From the NCBI GenBank assembly GCA_032622095.1, contig CP136063.1, positions 181,699,956 to 181,763,955 of the forward strand: DNA of 64,000 bases. Reading direction: 5' to 3'. Positions 57,957-64,000 of the stretch are shown in pieces. A model generated the notes under the pieces. The model worked only from the letters and a program-made list of their open reading frames with translations. It made no database searches and was not told the DNA's origin. Each line of letters starts with the position of its first letter. Position 1 is the stretch's first letter. The stretch is from Siphonodentalium dalli. Taxonomy: Eukaryota; Mollusca; Scaphopoda; Gadilida; Siphonodentaliidae. The position numbers and the translations under genes are program-made.

Positions 57957-58586
57957 TAGGGATCTGCGAATCGGGGATTTTGCATCGAATCGAATCTCGA
58001 TATCGCCATAATCGGATCTCCTTCCTGATATCGACATCGAATCTCGAATCGAATCAGCTAGTGATTGACATTGTTTACCAGTGTATACTTCGGTGTCTCA
58101 TGACAAAAAATCTGCAAAATTCACTAGATGCTACCGGTATATAACAATGTTAACCGTATTAAACATCCGTTGGAACTTGTGTTTTTTTTTTTTTAGGAAA
58201 TCATTACATAGGGCCTAAACAAAAAAAGACGTTTGTTTCCGCTAACCCGACCGACCCTATTTAAAACCCCCGACCCTAAACTTTTTATTGCCATTGCAAA
58301 AAAAAAAAAAATGAGAAATTTAAGTTTACAAAAAGATTTAAGTTCAACAGTTGGAATCATACCGTACTGTAAAGTATGTTTGGCTTTATCTAGCTTTCAT
58401 CTGTGAAAACTTCAAATAGTTCAGGTTTGTTATCATTCAGCCTTCAGACTTCAGTATTTCAATCAAATACAGTACAGGAACATTAACAATTTGATCAAAT
58501 CAACCTGGTTATCAGGTGGGATATCATAATACCAAATGAAAAATTAACATAGAGATTAGTACTATAAATAGTAATTACTAAATTAA

Positions 58587-58979
58587 AGGTACTCAATCCG
58601 ATCAGAGGGTCCCCATCTCAACAGATTCCAACAACAACAAAATTTTATCAAAGGTCACTTGAGTTATCAGAATCGATTAATTATCCAAAAATAATGCTAA
58701 CGACTGTGAACTATCGTATATAAATTGCCCAAAATGTGTTGTATAGCAACATTTTGTTCAATTTAATTTAGTATCGAGAGTACCGGTATGTCGGTCGGCT
58801 TTTTCGGTAAACTTCTGGGACAGAAAGTATTCCCGATAATGAAAAATAATAGATTTCTAAAATCAATATCTAATAAATCTGAGCTTTGATGGGTGGCTTC
58901 CTCGACTCAAATCAAATATTTTTGACCCCCGAAGCCATTGAAATAGTAATTGAGAGGAGTTTGATCGGATTGAGTACCT
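58587..58979. repeat. TTAA-flanked MITE, family D, copy 2
   Basis: 393 bp between TTAA sites with ends AGGTACTCAATCCGATCAG and CGGATTGAGTACCT. It matches copy 1 at 17299-17672, including the TTATCAGAATC and AATAATGCTAAC blocks. It is nested three deep here. Confidence 0.88.
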
Positions 58980-59249
58980 TTAATAGACATTGTTTCTGTA
59001 CTACATGTAGTATATTATGTATGTGTCTCACTTGAATTTTATAAAATAGCCTATTATATGAATTAGAGTGATAATGGTAAGTCTCATTTCAAGCAGGATA
59101 ATCATAGTCCATTGAACCAAAAGATATCTGACAATATCTTATAAGCATTTCCAATCCATACATATAAAACAAGAGATCGACTGTCGTCCGGTGCATACCC
59201 TCTTAGCGCATACCGCCTGATTTGGGCATATCTATAACTTATGATTGCT

Positions 59250-59635
59250 ATACTCAGACAGATGGACCCAAAAAATCAGCATTTTCATGTAAACAAAGAT
59301 GAATAACTATAAAACCAAAACAAAACAGTTGAATGTGCCATTAAATGTCCTCATAGTGGTGAACATTCATTGAGATCCGAGCATTACTGTTCAAGTTATG
59401 ACCTCAGAACAGACGTCGGATGGACCAAACGGCCAACATTTCCAGATAAACAAAGATGAAACACTCTAGAATGGAAAATCCGAACAAAACGATGAAACCC
59501 TCTATTTAATGTCCTCATAGTAGTGAACATCCATACCTAATTCATTGAGATCCGAGTACTACTGTTCAAGTTATGACATGAACAGACATCGGATGGATGT
59601 ACGGACGGACGGACAGGTGCAAAACAGTATACCCC
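59250..59635 (+). repeat. Two tandem units of about 175 bp followed by an ACGG-type microsatellite
   Basis: Both units contain AACAAAGATGAA, TTAATGTCCTCATAGT, GTGAACATYCAT and TTGAGATCCGAG, then GTTCAAGTTATGAC. They end in ACGGACGGACGGACAGG and AGTATACCCC. A pearl-like layout with a different core sequence. Confidence 0.75.
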
Positions 59636-60308
59636 AAAAAAAATTCCAGAGTTATGCTTGAGAAACTTAATCAAATTGACCTCTCAGTAAAATTCAAAAT
59701 ACTGACTCTGCCCTAGATTAGCTCTAAATGAAATGGATTTTCACAAATTTTCCAGGGTGAGAACCGGTGGCCCCCACCATCAACAGGGGGGGGGTCACCC
59801 ATCCCAAACCTTCCTCCGCTCAGGCCTTCAGGTTATGCCTTTGGCATATCATTGCCCAAAAACAGGTGTCCTAAAAAAATACCTAGATCCTTCACTGAAT
59901 GTGGAGGAGAAGGTGGTGTTCTGAAGCCATCATTAAGAGATCGGTACAAGACGGTCACTCCAATATGTGAACAGTGCAGTGGTGCTGGACTGACTCCAGT
60001 TGTCGCCAGACCATATGGGAAATATTAGGATTATAGAAGACTATATTAGTATATATAGACTAGTATATATGTAAATATTAAAGCATATGTAAGATTGAAT
60101 TGGAGTTTATATTTTCTCTGTCATCTGGGTTAACATGATTGGGGCTTAGAAGTGCATAGTTTGGGTTATTGACAAGTATTATACAGTTATTTTTTAAAGA
60201 TACTGAAGAAAAAAAAGTTAACCAAAAAAAAAATGTTAAGCCTACCTACCTACCCTAATTTTTTTCAGCTCGTTAGCGGAAACAAACGTATTTTTTTGTT
60301 AGGCCTAG

Positions 60309-61950
60309 GCAAGTCACTCTCAGGCTCATGGAGGGTTTGGGATATGTTGCATTGAATTTCTATCTAGCTGTGTCATGGCGAACATGACACAAGAAGTGAC
60401 AGCAAGACACTTAAAGACAGTTCAATCAACGTATCACAATCCCCATGGAATGGAATTTACTTGTCTACATTATTTAATAAAGATAATAAAGATTTGACAC
60501 AAGTGGACATGGGTACACCGTTCAGCTATATAATTGTTGTAGTCCGATACCAATGGTAGTTATCTGTTAAACTGTTCACCCCACAATAGATCAAACATCA
60601 CTTATTCACAGTAATTGTCTTTACGGAGGGGGTGCTGTTTCGCGTGGCGATAATGGATTCAATTAGAGACAACTCACTATGTTTGCTGAACTGTAATTTA
60701 TTGATGTTTCAAACCTGCGAAATAAATAATGACCATTGTGAGACAATGTCAAATAGAAAAACATGACAATGGCGCAGGTTTATACAAATTTAAACCCGTG
60801 ACCACAAAATGTGAGAACACAATGCTTACTATTAGTACATGTACATTAGATAATATACATTAGAATAATTGAAAGACTGTTAAATATAAACTAAATAAAT
60901 ATAGACCACACAGATGTGAGATACAAAATATACATTAGATCACACGCATTCGCTAAATAATCACATGTCACATAATTATTTATATGTTGGCAATAATTAA
61001 ATGAGAAAGAATAATGCTATAATATAAGAGAGTTAATTATGGACTATGTCCACAAATAAATAAGATAATAAATATAAATGAGAACATTGACCAAATGCTG
61101 TGCAAATGCAACGATACGTAAAAAGCCTATAAGGCAGAATAGATTTAAAGTCAGGAGAAATAAACTGTATAAATAATTATATAGATGTATGAATGTGTGA
61201 AATGTAAAATTTACGTGGCAGCGATAGTCTTGAGTGTTCGTTTTAAACTAGATTCACTGAGTTATATATATATACATACACATTAGTGGGCCTCAGGTAA
61301 TAAAGTAAGTGTATGTTTACAAGTATTCTGTAATTGCTTGTAGTTCGTGTCAGTCAGCACGAGTGGGTAGCGACGAATAAAAGTTTGCATTTCGTGTTTG
61401 GTAATTTTTGTGCACAAAAGAAACAAGTTGGTTTAGGATGTTGGTACTCCAAATCCGGGCATCAATCAACGCTATACCTGCCCACGCAGTCCAACCGAAG
61501 AATAAACAATTTCGAAACACTATGAAACAGGTGCCACGAAAAAAGACCCAAATTACAAGTGTTAAATGTAATCAACAAGATTCAATGGATTGAAACTTGG
61601 TGCAACGTGCTCGATTTCCAGGGAAACAAACTGAAAGTAGGAAATTTATAGGAATTCTACCGGCAGTGTCGCAGATAACTGGTCGCACATGATGTTGTCC
61701 ATTTAAGAAAGTAATAGGCCGATTGTTCTGAGGTTTCTCACCGTTTCTGTTCATTTCAATCTTTGTTTTGTCGCTCATAACGGCGGCTGACATTGAATTT
61801 TATTCATGTAATCTAAATTGGATATCTGAAGTTCTAAACGTAAGGTAATCAATTGAGTTCCGCATCCAGCGATCACCGACTGTGTAAATAATTTTCAATT
61901 TACATAATGTCGATACAGATTACAAATATATGCGGCGATTGATCACCGTC
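60309..61950. other. Interior of the hAT-like element, nothing recognised
   Basis: AT-rich. The largest frames are 61334-61525 (plus), 61408-61593 (plus) and 61572-61793 (minus), the last starting MSAAVMSDKTKIEMNRNGE. None shows a transposase motif. Confidence 0.4.
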
Positions 61951-62222
61951 ACGGGTTGCGATCAAAGCAGATAATTTGCATAATGCACGTCTATTCTGAA
62001 CGGCATACATTCAAAATTACCTAAGTTGGCTAACTTGGCAACTTTGTGCTTCAATATTTGTGAGTTCAGGTCATTTGGCATGTGTTATTCAGACGCAAAA
62101 AAACGATACTACACCAAAGTAACACCGATTCGAAAGTATCGAATCAGCGGACCGATTCGGTGTCGATCTCGAATCGGGTGCCCGATATCGACATCGAATC
62201 TCGAATATTTCGCAGGTCCCTA

Positions 62223-62680
62223 GCCGAACTGGTCGCCGGATCATCATGAAATTTGTATGGATGTTAATATTGACATGTAGATGGGAACAGGTCATTTTGT
62301 GGTCATTCGGCCATAAAACATGGCCGCTGGCAGCCATCTTGGAGTTTACTCATTGCATGACTAAATCCTTTGGCACAGGCTACAAGTCGTAGCTTTAGTC
62401 CGATCATTATGAAATTTGTCATGGCTGTTAACATTGACATGTAGATGGGAACGAGTCATTTTGGGGTCATTCGGCCTTAAAACATGTCCACTGGCAGCCA
62501 TCTTGGATTTTACTCTTTGCATGACAAAATCCTTTGGCACACCCTACAGTCCACTTCCCTCAGCCGATCATCACCAATCTTCATACTAATCTTGATATTG
62601 ATCTACTAGATGGAAGCTATCAAATGTTTTGAATTTCATTCGAAAACATAGCCACCCGCAACCATCTTGGATTTTACTTT
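62223..62680. repeat. Tandem repeat of about 160 bp, right part
   Basis: Continuation of the array at 57285-57956 after the hAT-like insertion. The interrupted unit resumes at GCCGAACTGGTCGCCGG, and about two more diverged units follow. Confidence 0.88.
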
Positions 62681-62769
62681 ATATATATCTCTTTATATAT
62701 AATGGCTGGGTTTGGTGTACAGTCCCCATATATAATGTTTATTTACCGATACTATAATAAGTTTATTCG

Positions 62770-62998
62770 AGTTTAATGAATGTTAAAAATGAAGTTTAAT
62801 GAACAAAGTATAATATGAATGAAGTTTAATATGAACGAATTTAATGAACAAAGTTTAATGAATGAAGTATTATATGAATGAAGTACAGGGTATAATAATA
62901 ACAAAGTACATTTTGTATAATGAGCAAAGTTTAATGAACAAAGTATAATATGAACAAAGTACCGTATGATATGAATGAAGTTTAATGAACAAATGGTT
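62770..62998. repeat. Short tandem repeat array
   Basis: Irregular repetition of AATGAAGTTTAATGAACAAAG and AGTATAATATGAA(T/C)GAA words of about 10-24 bp. The ORF read through it on the minus strand is a by-product. Confidence 0.8.
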
Positions 62999-64000
62999 GA
63001 CAATTAATTTATATGTTTCAAATCTTATATTCACTTGTTGCTTATGCATTTTAAGACATTACATTAATATATTAATATTAATGTTTGACTGGGAACTAAG
63101 TCCATAGGCCTAAATGTAAGTCAGCCAAGTCCGACAAAACAAAATCCCAATCACTGAGTGTTGTATTAATGAACCTTTTGCATGAAATGTTTGTTTTGAA
63201 AGCACCCTAAGTCATCACTTACCTTAAGTGCAGTTAAATTGTCAAAACATTGTGTCATTCTTTACTCCAATCCACACATTGACATAATTAATGAATACAC
63301 ACATGTTTTATGGGTCAAAAACTTTAATAATACATTGGATATAATCAAAGAACATAAAAGAACATAATTACTATCAACAATTTCTGGACAACCTGCCATG
63401 TTTATTGGGATGACCCGCCCTGAATACGACAGATGGGCGGGTAGTCCCATTCCCCTTGAAATTGGCCATGGAAATAAGCATGCAGAGGGAAATGATGTGT
63501 CAATATGTGGAATCCAACATTCAGCATTAAATTTGCCATGGGACATTTTTCCTAATTTCAAGGGCTGATTGCCATGGGTTGGCATCTGTGCGTCCATCAA
63601 CAACTCCTTTTATCACACCCTACTAGTACTTGTACTAGTACATGTAGGGCCATGCGAATTGGGGGGGGGGGTTACGATCGAATCTCAAATCAAATTCGCT
63701 CATCCTCCACAAATACCGGTGTAACACGTCATCTTCCCCCCAGGATATCTTCCCCCCCACCCTGGATATCTTCCCCCCATGTACGACTAAAAAATAATTT
63801 CACTCATATGATATCGTTTGGTTCTGAAATGGCCATAAAAATGTTTTTTGAGATTAAAAAAATAATATATATTTTAAAAAAAAAAGTGACAAATTATTTT
63901 TTTCACGAATTTGGTTGTCTGTTCATGAAATGACCAGAAAAATGTGTTTTTTTAATTCAATTTTTTTCTTTTCTTTCAAACGTCCGTGAACTTGGTTACG
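62999..64000. other. Right edge, no gene recognised
   Basis: The minus-strand frame at 63262-63603 (113 codons) has no recognised domain. At 63645 TAGGGCCATGCGAATT and nearby CGAATC words resemble the left end of the hAT-like element at 57957, so a related copy may start here and leave the window. A CTTCCCCCCAGGATATC repeat occurs at 63732-63780. The last 150 bp is T-rich. Confidence 0.35.

Larger units (their letters stand above)
58206..60308. mobile_element. Nested element of 2.1 kb with purine-run TIRs
   Basis: Left AGGGCCTAAACAAAAAAAG then ACGTTTGTTTCCGCTAAC; right GTTAGCGGAAACAAACGT then ATTTTTTTGTTAGGCCT. The TIR is about 38 bp. It carries a TTAA MITE and a tandem repeat inside. A solo end fragment of the same family is at 32535-32605. 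The class is unassigned. The frame at 59733-59924 is not supported. Confidence 0.8.
57957..62222. mobile_element. hAT-like element of 4.27 kb with exact 8-bp target duplication
   Basis: GCCGAACT lies immediately on both sides (57949-57956 and 62223-62230). Ends are TAGGGATCTGCGAA and, reversed, TAGGGACCTGCGAA. Both subterminal regions are packed with CGAATC and GATATCGACATCGAATC words. The 8-bp duplication, short TIR and subterminal repeats fit the hAT superfamily. No transposase was recognised; much of the interior is later insertions (58206-60308). ORFs near 61330-61793 have no known domain. Confidence 0.9.

Noticed and set aside
63262-63603. 113-codon minus-strand ORF near the right edge as a ZNF598 or other exon
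   Set aside because: Wrong strand for ZNF598, no zinc-finger spacing and no recognised domain.
1-64000. tRNA, rRNA, or bacterial-style operons, terminators and phage genes
   Set aside because: No tRNA B-box-like GGTTCGAATCC with a matching acceptor stem was seen, no rRNA-like sequence, and the gene structure is spliced and eukaryotic throughout.

Overview
This window looks like nuclear DNA from a marine invertebrate, most likely a mollusc and perhaps a bivalve. It has spliced animal genes with long introns and no operons. The intergenic DNA is AT-rich and packed with short DNA transposons. Two repeats have the layout I recall for bivalve 'pearl' elements: tandem units of about 170 bp, an ACGG microsatellite and a GC-rich terminal hairpin. 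The species call is inference from repeat style only.

Host genes. (1) 243-1325, minus: an apparently intronless ORF of 360 aa with ankyrin-like repeats and a SOCS-box-like C-terminus. It sits between two copies of one palindromic MITE. (2) 30620-51508, minus: a complete synaptogyrin gene in four coding exons. These join to a 228-aa four-pass membrane protein with canonical splice sites. (3) 52012-52170, plus: the first coding exon of a ZNF598/Hel2-type RING E3 ligase. It lies head to head with synaptogyrin across about 500 bp. No later ZNF598 exon was recognised in the remaining 11.8 kb.

Layout. 0-8 kb holds the ankyrin/SOCS ORF, a pearl-like repeat and several foldback MITEs. 8.8-11.5 kb holds a minisatellite and a decayed LINE. 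12-16.2 kb is one element with roughly 0.8-kb inverted arms, its left arm split by a hAT-like MITE. 16-30.6 kb has no gene that I can see, only MITEs. 30.6-51.5 kb is synaptogyrin. Its 13-kb first intron carries a broken hAT transposase, a KDZ-like transposase fragment, a LINE fragment, a large foldback, and a 3.1-kb TIR element with an unrecognised cysteine-rich ORF. 52.2-64 kb is a stack of nested insertions: a TA-flanked element inside a pearl-like repeat, and a hAT-like element with an exact 8-bp target duplication inside a tandem repeat. That hAT element in turn contains further elements.

The less expected items are a hairpin shared by two unrelated transposons with three compensatory stem changes, the unrecognised TIR transposon at 47.7-50.9 kb, and an apparent empty-site relative of its 41.6-kb cousin. 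All repeat boundaries were read by eye and can be off by a few bases.
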